Numbered from the stretch's first letter, positions 51,184 to 59,765 are shown. The stretch is 64,000 nucleotides of DNA from JARBUG01 sp035628915 (GCA_035628915.1 DASPIW010000057.1:1-64000); one strand, 5' to 3'. Made by a program: numbers and translations. Notes: generated by a model from the sequence alone, not told the origin.

Positions 51184-51277
51184 TATGCCCGGCAACCGGC
51201 TGTCATCGCTGCCCGGAGAGGCCGGACGGCTTTAGACCCTTGGCTTTGCGTCGCCGGCTTTCGCCGGGTTTGCTATG
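51184..51277 (-). promoter_or_regulatory. Cyclic di-GMP class I (GEMM) riboswitch aptamer
   Basis: Read on the minus strand, the aptamer has AGCAAACC, a GAAA-capped stem (CCGGCGAAAGCCGG, 51254-51267), the near-invariant linker GACGCAAAGCC (51242-51252), AAGGGTCTAAAGCC, a second variable GC stem, and ATGACAGCCGGTTGCC closing it. This order matches the GEMM-I consensus. A TATAAT -10 lies upstream at 51308-51313. It is followed by a terminator/antiterminator pair and controls the TPR/HD-GYP-like gene and peptide. Confidence 0.93.
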
Positions 51278-51307
51278 GACGGGTTTCCAGGGTATTCCGT
51301 TGTATAG

Positions 51308-51313
51308 ATTATA
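51308..51313 (-). promoter_or_regulatory. -10 element of the riboswitch transcript
   Basis: Perfect TATAAT on the minus strand in an AT-rich patch between the dapA terminator and the aptamer. A TTGTAC lies 22 bases upstream, too far for a normal -35. Confidence 0.55.
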
Positions 51314-51361
51314 GTACACTTTTTGGAAGCAGATTGTACAACGCTCCAGAATGAGGAAGAA

Positions 51362-51393
51362 ACGCCTGGAGCGCAATTAGCTGCCCCAGGCGT
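51362..51393 (-). terminator. Terminator of the dap/spoVF operon
   Basis: Stem ACGCCTGG / CCAGGCGT with a 16-base loop and TTCTTCC on the minus strand, 26 bases after the dapA stop. Confidence 0.82.
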
Positions 51394-51418
51394 CCGATTT
51401 CTCATGTTTTCGTCGATT

Positions 51419-52297
51419 TTAGAGTAGATCTGCTGCGGCGAGCACTTCCCGCAGCGCCTCCTGCTCCTTGCCCGTGGCTTCAACCAACGGCGGACGCAGC
51501 GGCCCGACGGGGAACCCGGTCATGGCGAGGGCCGCCTTGACCAGCACCGGGTTTGTCACGGTGAACAGCCCCTTGAACACAGGGTAGAGCCGGCGGTGCC
51601 AGGCCGCCGCCTGCGGCACCTGACCGCCCTGCACCGCCTGGATCATCTCCTTCATCTGCGGGCCGACTACGTGCGCGGCTACACTGATGATGCCATAGGC
51701 GCCCAGGCTCAGATACGGCAGGGTGGCGGCATCGTCGCCCGACCAGACGCGGAACCCCTCCGGGGCGCCGTTCAGAATCTCGGTGAGCTGGCCGAGGTCG
51801 GCGCACTCCTTGATTCCGACGATGTTGGGGACCTCCGCAAGGCGGAGGGTCGTCTGGGGCGCCATGTTGATGGACGTCCGCGATGGCACATTGTAGAGAA
51901 TGCAGGGCAGGCGGGTGGCGGTCGCCGCCGCCTTGAAGTGCTGGTACAGTCCTTCCTGGGGCGGCTTGTTGTAATAGGGCGTCACCAGCAGAATCCCGTG
52001 AATGCCGGTTGCCTCCGCCTTGTGCGTCAGTTCGACCGTTTCGGCGGTATTGTAGGAGCCCGTGCCGCCAATGACGGCAGCCCGGTCGCCGACGGCCTTC
52101 ACCACGGTCTCAAAAAGCTTCAGCTTTTCGCCGGTGGAGAGCGTAGGAGACTCGCCCGTGGTGCCGGAGACGACAATGCCGTCCGACCCCGTCTCCACCA
52201 GGCGGCGGGCCAGTTCGGCCGCCCGCTCGTAGTCGACGGACAGGTCGGCGTTCATGGGCGTGACCATAGCGGTAATCAATCTGCCAAAGTCAGGCAT
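51419..52297 (-). CDS. dapA: 4-hydroxy-tetrahydrodipicolinate synthase
   Basis: A 292-residue TIM-barrel lyase that condenses aspartate semialdehyde with pyruvate. The Schiff-base Lys163 (GIKECADL), catalytic Tyr135 (ILYNVPSR) and the GTTGES loop (residues 45-50) are all present. The ATG at 52297 follows AAAGGAGGATCATAC. It is the last gene of dapB-spoVFA-spoVFB-asd-dapG-dapA and supplies both lysine/diaminopimelate and dipicolinate synthesis. Confidence 0.96.
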   Translation of the reverse strand: MPDFGRLITAMVTPMNADLSVDYERAAELARRLVETGSDGIVVSGTTGESPTLSTGEKLKLFETVVKAVGDRAAVIGGTGSYNTAETVELTHKAEATGIHGILLVTPYYNKPPQEGLYQHFKAAATATRLPCILYNVPSRTSINMAPQTTLRLAEVPNIVGIKECADLGQLTEILNGAPEGFRVWSGDDAATLPYLSLGAYGIISVAAHVVGPQMKEMIQAVQGGQVPQAAAWHRRLYPVFKGLFTVTNPVLVKAALAMTGFPVGPLRPPLVEATGKEQEALREVLAAADLL

Positions 52298-52341
52298 GTA
52301 TGATCCTCCTTTAGACAAAATCAGCTGGGAGGAGTCTGCGC

Positions 52342-53568
52342 TCAGGCCGGCGTGCCAAGGCTGAATGCATCGTGCAGTGCCTGGACGGCCATCTGAAGCT
52401 GGGCGCCCTCCACCAGACAGGAGATGGTGACATGTGAATCGGCGGTCTGCAGGATTTCGACGCCGGCGCGGGCGAGGCCTTCAACGACGGTCGCCATGAC
52501 GCCGGGGCGCCCCCGCATGCCGGAGCCGACCACGGAAACTTTCGCACAACCGGTCCGCACCGCCGGCACCAACCCGATGCCGCTCAAGACGTTGCGGGCC
52601 TGGTGCTGCTTGCGCTCCTCCACGCAGAACGTGGCAGTCCCCGGAGAAACGTTGATCAGATCAACCGAGATGCCGCTGTCGGCCAGCGTACGGAAGGCCG
52701 ACTGCAGGGATGCCGGTCCGTCCGGCGCCGCAATGCTGAGTTGTGCAAGGCCGGAGACGTGCGTCACCCCGGTGACCGGGTTGTCGCTGTGCAGTTCGCT
52801 CCAGGAAGTGCCGGCGGCCTCCATGCTGTATGTAATGAGCGTTCCCGGTCCGTCCTGGAACGTTGACTTGATGCGCAGCGGTACCCGGTGCTGCATGGCG
52901 ATTTCGACCGCCCGGGGGTGGACGACCTTGGCGCCGTAGTGCGCCATCTGAGCGATTTCGTCGTAGGTGGTGACCGTCAGCGTCCGGGCGTCAGGGACCA
53001 GCCGCGGGTCGGCTGTCTTGACGCCGTCCACATCGGTATAGATCTCGACGACTTCGGCTTTGAGCGCTCCGCCCACGGCGGCGGCCGTGGTGTCGGACCC
53101 GCCCCGGCCCAGCGTGGTAATTTCGCCGGCCTGGGTCCGCCCCTGGAACCCGGCCACAACCACAACCCGCCCCTCGCGGAGCCGCACCAGCATGGGACCG
53201 GGATCCACCTTGAGAATGTGGGCGGAACCAAAGGTGTCATCCGTGACAATCCCCGCCTGGCCGCCGGTCAAGACCACGACCGGCAGCCCCCGTTCCTTCA
53301 GGGTTCCCGCCACGACTACACTGGAGATAATCTCCCCGCACGACAGCAGCAAGTCCAATTCGCGGGGGGCCAATTCGGGACAGGCTGCATAGGCCAGCTG
53401 GATCAGCGTGTCAGTGGCGTACGGGGCTCCTTGCCGGCCCATCGCGGAGACGACCACGACGGTGGCAAGGCCTTCCCGGACGGCCCGTTCCACGCGCTCG
53501 GCCACCAGTTCGCGGCCTTCGGGCGTGGCGACGGACGTCCCGCCATATTTCTGAACGATGATCCGCAT
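52342..53568 (-). CDS. dapG: Aspartokinase (DapG type)
   Basis: A 408-residue aspartate kinase, the first step of the aspartate pathway. The kinase domain starts IVQKYGGTSVATPEGRE and contains GRGGSDTTAAAVG and YTDVDGVKTADPRLV. Two ACT domains follow (from ~residue 270), normally the site of feedback by diaminopimelate or lysine. The name DapG follows the conserved asd-dapG-dapA order. Its ribosome binding site is weak. Confidence 0.94.
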   Translation of the reverse strand: MRIIVQKYGGTSVATPEGRELVAERVERAVREGLATVVVVSAMGRQGAPYATDTLIQLAYAACPELAPRELDLLLSCGEIISSVVVAGTLKERGLPVVVLTGGQAGIVTDDTFGSAHILKVDPGPMLVRLREGRVVVVAGFQGRTQAGEITTLGRGGSDTTAAAVGGALKAEVVEIYTDVDGVKTADPRLVPDARTLTVTTYDEIAQMAHYGAKVVHPRAVEIAMQHRVPLRIKSTFQDGPGTLITYSMEAAGTSWSELHSDNPVTGVTHVSGLAQLSIAAPDGPASLQSAFRTLADSGISVDLINVSPGTATFCVEERKQHQARNVLSGIGLVPAVRTGCAKVSVVGSGMRGRPGVMATVVEGLARAGVEILQTADSHVTISCLVEGAQLQMAVQALHDAFSLGTPA

Positions 53569-53628
53569 GGAATCAGTCCGGGGCTGCCGTGATGGGCAGT
53601 CCCGTCCCTCCCTTCAGGCAGCAAATTG

Positions 53629-54663
53629 CTAAACGAGCCCCATCTCCACCAGCTTCTCCGCAATCTGCACGGCGTTGGTGGCTGCGCCCTTGCGCAGGTT
53701 GTCGCTCACGACCCAGAGCCACAGGCCGTTGGGGTCGGTGAGATCTTCACGAATCCGCCCGACCAGCGTGTCGTCGGTGCCCGCCACGTCAATGGCCGTC
53801 GGGAAGACAAAGTTGGCCGGGTCGTCGACGACTTTGACGCCGGGGAACTTGGCGATCGCTTCCCGCGCCTCGGCCGGCGTAACCTTCCGTTCCGTGCTGA
53901 CCAGCACCGATTCCGAGTGGCCGATGAAGACGGGCACCCGGGTGCAGGTCATGGTGACGGGCAGTTCCGGCAGGCCCATGATCTTACGGGTCTCCGCGGA
54001 GAGCTTCAGTTCTTCGGTGCTGTAGCCGTTCTCGGTAAAGGTTTCGGCATAGGGCAGCACGTTGAAGGCGATCTGTCGCTTGTAGATTTCGTGGGGGAGT
54101 TCACCCTCTACGGGACCGGCGGCCCAGGTCCGGGCCTGGTTCTCCAGTTCTTCAATCGCTTCCTTGCCGGTGCCGGAGACGGCCTGCAGGGTCGTCACGA
54201 CCACCCGCTTGAGCGGCGACAGGTCATGGAGCGGCTTGAGGGCCATAATCAGCCCGATGGTGGTGCAGTTGGGGCTGGCGATGATGCCCTTGTGCTTGCG
54301 CAGGTCTTCGGGGTTGATTTCGGGCACGACAAGGGGCACCTCGGGGTGCATCCGCCAGGTGCTCGACTTGTCGATGACGATGGCGCCCGCCTTGGCAGCG
54401 GCCGGGGCCAGTTCCTTGGAGAGCGACCCCGTGGCCGCAAAGAAGACGATGTCCATGCCGCCGAAGGCGTCAGCGTTGGCCTCCCCGACCGTCACCTGCT
54501 CGCCCCGGAACGTAATGGTGCTGCCGGCGCTGCGGGCGCTGGCGAGCGGGCGCAGGGTGCCGATGGGGAAGTTACGGTCCTCAAGCAGCCGGAGCAGTTC
54601 ATGACCGACGGCGCCCGTGGCGCCGACTACAGCAACATTGACCTTCTTCATAATGTGCTTCAC
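53629..54663 (-). CDS. asd: Aspartate-semialdehyde dehydrogenase
   Basis: A 344-residue NADPH enzyme reducing aspartyl phosphate to the semialdehyde. The nucleotide loop is VAVVGATGAVGHE; the catalytic Cys133 is in ASPNCTTIG; the later active-site His follows in TRVPVFIGHSES. The start may be the GTG at 54663, close to AAAGGA, or the ATG four codons on. A ~105-base palindromic element separates it from spoVFB. Confidence 0.95.
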   Translation of the reverse strand: MKHIMKKVNVAVVGATGAVGHELLRLLEDRNFPIGTLRPLASARSAGSTITFRGEQVTVGEANADAFGGMDIVFFAATGSLSKELAPAAAKAGAIVIDKSSTWRMHPEVPLVVPEINPEDLRKHKGIIASPNCTTIGLIMALKPLHDLSPLKRVVVTTLQAVSGTGKEAIEELENQARTWAAGPVEGELPHEIYKRQIAFNVLPYAETFTENGYSTEELKLSAETRKIMGLPELPVTMTCTRVPVFIGHSESVLVSTERKVTPAEAREAIAKFPGVKVVDDPANFVFPTAIDVAGTDDTLVGRIREDLTDPNGLWLWVVSDNLRKGAATNAVQIAEKLVEMGLV

Positions 54664-54686
54664 GCGTCCTTTGTTAAGATTTCGGG

Positions 54687-54793
54687 GGGCATTTTTGCAC
54701 AGATTACACAGATTTCGACGATTATCAGACCATTCGATTTATCATCTGTGTAATCCGATAATCTGTGTAATCTGTGTAATGTCCAAAATGCCC
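54687..54793. repeat. Palindromic element between spoVFB and asd
   Basis: The left arm 54687-54714 (GGGCATTTTTGCACAGATTA and on) and right arm 54760-54793 are imperfect reverse complements; the right arm holds one more ATTACA unit. The arms consist of short CAGATTACA-type direct units, and a further CTGTGTAAT lies in the centre. It fills the spoVFB-asd gap inside an otherwise tight operon and would fold into a long hairpin in the mRNA. Confidence 0.75.
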
Positions 54794-54794
54794 G

Positions 54795-55400
54795 TTATCC
54801 TTTCACTGGCCCGAGCAAAAGCGGTTGCAGCTGGCGCCCGTCCAGGGCCGCCAGGATGGTCGGCAGCAAAAACCCTTCAATGTCGGCATCGATCGAAGTG
54901 GGCTTGCCGGCCGGGTTATCCTGGCCGAAGGGGACGAAGAAAACGTTCCGGGAGACTAGCATCGCCCCGAGGTTGCGGGCGTTCATACCGAGCCCGTCGT
55001 TGGTGGTTACGGCCAGCACTACCGGGCGGTGGTTGCGCATCTGCGCCTTGGCCGCCATACAGACCGGCGTGTCGTTGATAGCGTTTGCCAATTTGGCCAG
55101 CGTGTTTCCCGTACAGGGCATTACCACCAGGCAATCGAGCTGAACCTTCGGGCCGAACGGCTCCACTTCGGGAATGGATGAGAGGGGATGCTTGCCCGTA
55201 ATCCGTTCGATCTCCGTAATCCAGTCGTCGGGCTTGCCAAACCGGGTCTCCGTGGTCCGCACGTTCGTAGAGATAATCGGAATCACATCTGCGCCTTCGG
55301 CGACCAGCACCTCCAACTGTTTCATCGCCCGCGCCAGGTTGCAGTGCGAGGCCGACATGGCTACACCGAGCAGCCTTCCGGCCAGCTTTCCCTGATTCAC
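54795..55400 (-). CDS. spoVFB: Dipicolinate synthase subunit B
   Basis: A 201-residue flavoprotein-like subunit (DpaB). The N-terminal GRLLGVAMSASHCNLARAMK and the middle LDCLVVMPCTGNTLAKLANA are typical. With SpoVFA it oxidises dihydrodipicolinate to dipicolinate, the calcium-binding solute of the spore core. The GTG start overlaps the spoVFA stop by four bases. In Bacillus this pair is made in the mother cell; here it is embedded in the housekeeping dap operon. Confidence 0.93.
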   Translation of the reverse strand: MNQGKLAGRLLGVAMSASHCNLARAMKQLEVLVAEGADVIPIISTNVRTTETRFGKPDDWITEIERITGKHPLSSIPEVEPFGPKVQLDCLVVMPCTGNTLAKLANAINDTPVCMAAKAQMRNHRPVVLAVTTNDGLGMNARNLGAMLVSRNVFFVPFGQDNPAGKPTSIDADIEGFLLPTILAALDGRQLQPLLLGPVKG

Positions 55401-56293
55401 CGCTCCTCCTCCTCCCCAGTCAGGTGCTCGAGGTGGCGGACGATCAGTTCAGCGATGATTTTGCCGGCCGTGACCGGGGCGACAATTCCGGGCAATCCGG
55501 GCGCCAATTTCGCCGTCAGGCCCAATTCCTGGGCCGCTGCGAAGTCCGTACCGCCCGGCGCCGACGCCACGTCGATGATGGCACAGTGGGCCGGTGCCTG
55601 GGCCAGGACTTCTCTGGGAAGGACCATCGCGGGTACAGTGTTGAAGATGATGTCCGCATCGGCGACCGAGGCTGCAAGCCGGTCCCATGGAGTGTACTTG
55701 TAGCCTGCCGCCCAGATGCGGGCGAAATCCAATTCCTTGCGGGCGGCGACGGCCACTTCGCTGAACAGGCCCCGGAGCAGGAGGGCAATCGCCTTGCCCG
55801 TCCGGCCAAAACCCAGCACCAGCGAGCGGCTGCCGAAGATGGTGTAGGGCGTCGCTTCCATGGCCATCTGAATGGCGCCTTCCGCCGACGGAATGGCGTT
55901 CCAGATGGCAAATTCGTCGGCTTCCCGGTATTCTACCAGCGGTACGTTGGCCTCTGTGCACATCTGCCGGAGAAAGGCGTTCCCTATCCCCGAAAAAACG
56001 ACGGCGCCGGGCGCCATCCGCTTGAGAGCATCCGCATTGATGTAACAGTCGGGCGCCTCCGCCGCTGTGAAGACCTTGCCTTCGGGGCTGACGCCCTGGA
56101 CCGGCAAAATCACGGCGTGCACGCCTGCCAGTGCCTCCGCTCCCCGGGAGCAGCTTGACACGCCCGGCAGCGAATCCGCCAAGGGCTGACCGCAGACCGT
56201 TACATGTATGCCCGCCTTCAGGAAAAACCGGACCGCTTCGGCCATACGCCGGTCCCCGCCCAGGACGGCGACGGTCTTTCCGCGCACGCTCAT
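55397..56293 (-). CDS. spoVFA: Dipicolinate synthase subunit A
   Basis: A 298-residue NAD(P)-binding dehydrogenase-like subunit (DpaA), the same length as in Bacillus. It has a GKTVAVLGGDRRMAEAVRFF start and a second Rossmann motif (SLVLGFGRTGKAIALLLRG). I chose the ATG at 56293, which has GGGGGAT upstream; a GTG/ATG at 56332 has none. It works with SpoVFB. Confidence 0.93.
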   Translation of the reverse strand: MSVRGKTVAVLGGDRRMAEAVRFFLKAGIHVTVCGQPLADSLPGVSSCSRGAEALAGVHAVILPVQGVSPEGKVFTAAEAPDCYINADALKRMAPGAVVFSGIGNAFLRQMCTEANVPLVEYREADEFAIWNAIPSAEGAIQMAMEATPYTIFGSRSLVLGFGRTGKAIALLLRGLFSEVAVAARKELDFARIWAAGYKYTPWDRLAASVADADIIFNTVPAMVLPREVLAQAPAHCAIIDVASAPGGTDFAAAQELGLTAKLAPGLPGIVAPVTAGKIIAELIVRHLEHLTGEEEER

Positions 56294-56371
56294 CGCACGA
56301 TCCCCCAATCTGATCCGTTCCTCTGCGTCCATGATATGGGCGGAAGACGGCGGGGGTGAGAGCGGCAGGAT

Positions 56372-57136
56372 TTACCGGGAGTAGGCCACGTCCTCGAGGT
56401 CAAACGCAATTTCCCGGTGCTTCAGCACCCACTTGCAGGTCAAGAGGACGCCGGGAACATAGGCTTCGCGGGTCTGCGCGTCGTGACGGATCGTCAGTAT
56501 CTGCCCGGGGCCGCCGAAAATGACTTCCTGGTGCGCCACGAGGCCGGGCAGCCGCACCGAGTGAACGGCTACCGGCGGCGCCGCCAGGTCGCCCATCGCC
56601 TGCTCCAGGCGGGTCCGGGTCCGCACCGCCGTCCCCGAAGGGGCGTCGAGCTTGGTGTGATGGTGCATTTCGATGATCTCCACATGGGGCATGAACCGGC
56701 GGGCTTCTTCGGCAAACCGCATCATCAGCATGACGCCGACGGAGAAGTTGGCGATGAAGGCGCCGCCCAGTCCGGCTTCCCGGCAGAGTTCGGCAAACCG
56801 GTTGAAATCCGCAGGGTCCAGTCCGGTGGTCCCCACTACCGGGGCGATGCCCGCCGCCACGGCAGCGGGGATGGTTTTTCGGGCCGCTGCGGGGGTCGTG
56901 AAATCGAGCAGCACATCAGCCCGCATGCCGGCTTTGAGGGCATCTTCCAAACTGCCCTCCACCTTCACGTCGGTCTGGCCGCTCTCCAGCCCGATCAACT
57001 CGCCCACATCGCTCCCGACACCCTGCACTGCAATGGCGCCCGCCAGGGCAAAGCCCTGATCGCGCACGATCGCCCGCACCATCTCACGGCCAGCCTTACC
57101 TGTAGCGCCGGCCACTGCGACCCGAACCTGCTGCAT
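56372..57136 (-). CDS. dapB: 4-hydroxy-tetrahydrodipicolinate reductase
   Basis: A 254-residue NAD(P)H enzyme. The nucleotide loop is VAVAGATGKAGREM, and the catalytic and substrate-binding segment is EMHHHTKLDAPSGTA. The ATG at 57136 follows AGAGGTGGCAGGGA. It heads the operon. Because dipicolinate synthase uses the same DapA product, DapB and SpoVFA/B compete for it. Confidence 0.95.
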   Translation of the reverse strand: MQQVRVAVAGATGKAGREMVRAIVRDQGFALAGAIAVQGVGSDVGELIGLESGQTDVKVEGSLEDALKAGMRADVLLDFTTPAAARKTIPAAVAAGIAPVVGTTGLDPADFNRFAELCREAGLGGAFIANFSVGVMLMMRFAEEARRFMPHVEIIEMHHHTKLDAPSGTAVRTRTRLEQAMGDLAAPPVAVHSVRLPGLVAHQEVIFGGPGQILTIRHDAQTREAYVPGVLLTCKWVLKHREIAFDLEDVAYSR

Positions 57137-57162
57137 TCCCTGCCACCTCTCTTGCGCACAGA

Positions 57163-57198
57163 ATGGCCGGCGAAGGGGGAAATACCTTCGCCGGCCAT
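57163..57198 (-). other. Perfect 14-bp hairpin in the dapB leader
   Basis: ATGGCCGGCGAAGG with its exact complement around an 8-base loop, about 27 bases before the dapB start. No T-run follows, so it may be a Rho-type or mRNA-stability element and not a simple terminator of cheX. Confidence 0.7.
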
Positions 57199-57224
57199 AC
57201 AAAGCCCGTCCGGACGGCTTGTCC

Positions 57225-57267
57225 GGTATTTGCAAATACCTTACCCAAGATAACACTAAGTTGTCAA
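57225..57267 (-). promoter_or_regulatory. Promoter-like site with 16-bp palindrome upstream of dapB
   Basis: A perfect TTGACA (minus strand, 57262-57267) overlaps the cheX stop. The expected -10 region is weak (TAAGGT) and runs into a perfect palindrome, GGTATTTGCAAATACC (57225-57240). A repressor bound there would block the start of the dap/spoVF operon. Confidence 0.5.
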
Positions 57268-57728
57268 TAGGTTTCCCGCAACGCCACGTGAACGATGATC
57301 TCGCCGTGCCTGGTCTGCAAAGGTATGACCAGGCGCTTTATGGAGAGCGTGGAGATGCTGGTGCCCTTGCCAACCACCACGGACGGCGGCGCAATTTTGC
57401 AGGGATAGCCGGCCCGCTCAAGCTCACCGCTGGCCAAGCCCGTGATGACATTGCCAAGTTCAGCCACAGCGCTCTCTGCCAAGCTGTCGAACACGGCAAT
57501 ATTCTCACCCGTCATGCTCGAGACCAGTCCCTTGGCTGTTTTTTCCGACATGCCATACAGGACAAGTCCCTGGGCGCGGCCTACCACGCCGATGAGTACT
57601 GTCACCTCATCGGAGACGAGCGGTGAATCTTGAAGAGTAACAGCTCCTTTTGTCACTTCCGACTTGGTCTCAGTCTGTAGGACCTGAAACGCCGCTGTGA
57701 CAAAAGGATTGACAAACTCCGCTTTCAC
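57264..57728 (-). CDS. cheX: CheX-like chemotaxis phosphatase
   Basis: A 154-residue CheC/CheX/FliY-family protein with one clear phosphatase helix, ESAVAELGNVITGLASGEL, holding the catalytic Glu and Asn. It would dephosphorylate CheY-P. The GTG start has only a weak binding site. It lies 160 bases after cheR and is the last gene of the chemotaxis run, so it may have its own promoter. Confidence 0.85.
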   Translation of the reverse strand: MKAEFVNPFVTAAFQVLQTETKSEVTKGAVTLQDSPLVSDEVTVLIGVVGRAQGLVLYGMSEKTAKGLVSSMTGENIAVFDSLAESAVAELGNVITGLASGELERAGYPCKIAPPSVVVGKGTSISTLSIKRLVIPLQTRHGEIIVHVALRETY

Positions 57729-57888
57729 TTGCTCTACCCATCCCTTCTATCTAGGACGTTCTAGAAGTTGGGCCGGTCCAGCCATGCCCATCATGACAAG
57801 AGCCGGTCAGCCAAGCCAAATCCCGACCGCTGAGCGGCCAAAGCATATTTACCTTTCCATTCTACATGCTAGTAGCGATGACCTTCCG

Positions 57889-58668
57889 CTATTTGACAGC
57901 ACGATAGAAAAATGGTGAGACACTGGCATACCCCAGGTCCCTGGCTTTCAACAGGCTTTCCGTGCCCCCGACAAACAGGATGCCTCCCGGCTTGAGGGCC
58001 CGGTGGAACCGGCGGTACAGCTCGTCTTTGGCTTCTTCCGTAAAGTAAATGACGACGTTACGGCATAAGACCAGATCCACATCGGTGGGGAACGGGTCAG
58101 ACAGGAGATTCTGGCGCTCATACTGCACCCGGCTCTTCAGCTCGGGCTTGACGGTGAATTTGTCACCGTCCTGAATGAAGTACCGGCTGCGCCGGGCCGG
58201 AGAGACGCCGCGAATGTCTTTGTCCGTGTAGACGCCCGCCCTGGCCGCCTTCAGAATCTCTTCGTCCAGGTCAGTGGCGAGAATCTGGTGCCGCCCCGCC
58301 GGGTCGGACTCATCGAGCAACATGGCCACGGAATACGGCTCTGACCCGTTCGAGCAACCGGCGCTCCAGATTTTCAGGCGGGGCGCCCGCTTGAGCAGGT
58401 CCGGCAGAATCACCTTCTGCAGTTCCTCAAATTTCTCGGGATTGCGGACCCACTCTGAGACGTTGATAGTCAGGAAGTCCTGAAACTCCTTTACCCGTGA
58501 GGGCGTAGTCGAAAGCAGCCTGGCGTACGCGCCCAGATCCGCCACGCCGACCCGCCGCATAATCGTCTGCAGGCGCCGCTCCATCTGGGTTCCTTTGTAG
58601 CAGTCCAGGTCGATTCCCGTAAGGTCGAGCACGGCCTTACGGAAGACCGGGTATCCCGGTAAGTTCAT
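57889..58668 (-). CDS. cheR: Chemotaxis protein methyltransferase CheR
   Basis: A 259-residue SAM-dependent enzyme that methylates glutamates of chemoreceptors. An N-terminal helical domain (TQMERRLQTIMRRVG) precedes the Rossmann core with KIWSAGCSNGSEPYSVAML and LVLCRNVVIYF. The ATG at 58668 lies eight bases past the cheB stop, behind GGGTAAGGGCGGGG. Confidence 0.95.
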   Translation of the reverse strand: MNLPGYPVFRKAVLDLTGIDLDCYKGTQMERRLQTIMRRVGVADLGAYARLLSTTPSRVKEFQDFLTINVSEWVRNPEKFEELQKVILPDLLKRAPRLKIWSAGCSNGSEPYSVAMLLDESDPAGRHQILATDLDEEILKAARAGVYTDKDIRGVSPARRSRYFIQDGDKFTVKPELKSRVQYERQNLLSDPFPTDVDLVLCRNVVIYFTEEAKDELYRRFHRALKPGGILFVGGTESLLKARDLGYASVSPFFYRAVK

Positions 58669-58676
58669 CCCCGCCC

Positions 58677-59753
58677 TTACCCCTCTCGCACGAGCCTGAC
58701 GATGGCGTCGGCAATGTCGTGAACCGGAAGCACCTGATCCGCCGCCCCCATCTCTGCGACGACCTTGGGCATCCCGTAGACGACGCATGTGCTTGCATCT
58801 TCGGCAATGGTTCGTCCGCCATGCTTCTTGACGCCGACCATTCCCTTGGCGCCGTCATAGCCCATGCCGGTAAGAATGACACCGACTACATGCTGATTCC
58901 AGATCGGAATGACCGATTCCAGCGTCTTGTCGACGGCAGGCCTGACCCCGTGCATGGGGGGATCCTGGTTGAGGCGGACTGTCCCGTCAGGGCTAATGCT
59001 CATGTGGTACCCGCCGGGCGCCACCAGCACACGACCGCTCACGACCCGGTCGCCTTCCTGGGCCTCCCTTACCGGGATCGCGGAAATCTCGTCCAGCCGC
59101 CCGGCCAGAGATTTCGTAAAGCCCGGGGGCATGTGCTGCACCACCAATACCCCGGCCGCCAGGTCAGCGGGCAGCTTAGGTATGATCTGGTGCAATGCGC
59201 CCGGGCCGCCGGTACTGCAGCCAATCACGACCAGCCGCCGGGGCAGGACGGCCAGGTCGTGCAAGGGCGGACGCTCCACTTTCGTTTCACGGCGCAGGGG
59301 CGGAAGCTCGCCCAACACCCGCCGGTACCTGGGAGTCGCCCCCGCTGCGGCCTTTACCTTGGCGACCAGTTCATCGCGGGTGACGTGCATGTTCAGCGAG
59401 ATCGACCCCGAGGGCTTGGCCACGAAGTCGACGGCGCCCAGGGCCAGGGCACGCACCGTCGCTTCGGCCCCTTCCCGGGTAAGGCTCGAGACCATTACCA
59501 CCGGCGTCGGGCGCCTGGCCATGATCTCCCGGAGCGTCCCGTAGCCGTCCAAGTTGGGCATCTCGATATCCAGGGTGATCACGTCGGGCTGCAGGGCCGT
59601 GAACTTCTGGACCCCATCCAGCCCGTCGCGAGCGGTACCGATGACCGTAATCGCTGGATCCGTCTGCAGCAGGTCGGTCAGGATCTTGCGCATAAACGCA
59701 GAGTCGTCGACGACCAGCACGCGGATCGGCTTGACGGAGTGCGCGTTCTCCAT
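58677..59753 (-). CDS. cheB: Chemotaxis methylesterase CheB
   Basis: A 358-residue response regulator-esterase. The receiver domain has acidic pocket D16/D17 and phosphoacceptor Asp62; after a linker the esterase carries Ser180 (IGCSTGG), His207 (VQHMPP) and Asp300 (GMGYDGAKG). It removes methyl groups and deamidates receptors when phosphorylated by CheA. Confidence 0.96.
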   Translation of the reverse strand: MENAHSVKPIRVLVVDDSAFMRKILTDLLQTDPAITVIGTARDGLDGVQKFTALQPDVITLDIEMPNLDGYGTLREIMARRPTPVVMVSSLTREGAEATVRALALGAVDFVAKPSGSISLNMHVTRDELVAKVKAAAGATPRYRRVLGELPPLRRETKVERPPLHDLAVLPRRLVVIGCSTGGPGALHQIIPKLPADLAAGVLVVQHMPPGFTKSLAGRLDEISAIPVREAQEGDRVVSGRVLVAPGGYHMSISPDGTVRLNQDPPMHGVRPAVDKTLESVIPIWNQHVVGVILTGMGYDGAKGMVGVKKHGGRTIAEDASTCVVYGMPKVVAEMGAADQVLPVHDIADAIVRLVREG

Positions 59754-59765
59754 ACGGCTGCCCGG

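Noticed and set aside
57136..57260. A lysine or T-box riboswitch ahead of dapB
   Set aside because: None of the conserved cores is present; only a simple perfect hairpin and a palindrome are seen.
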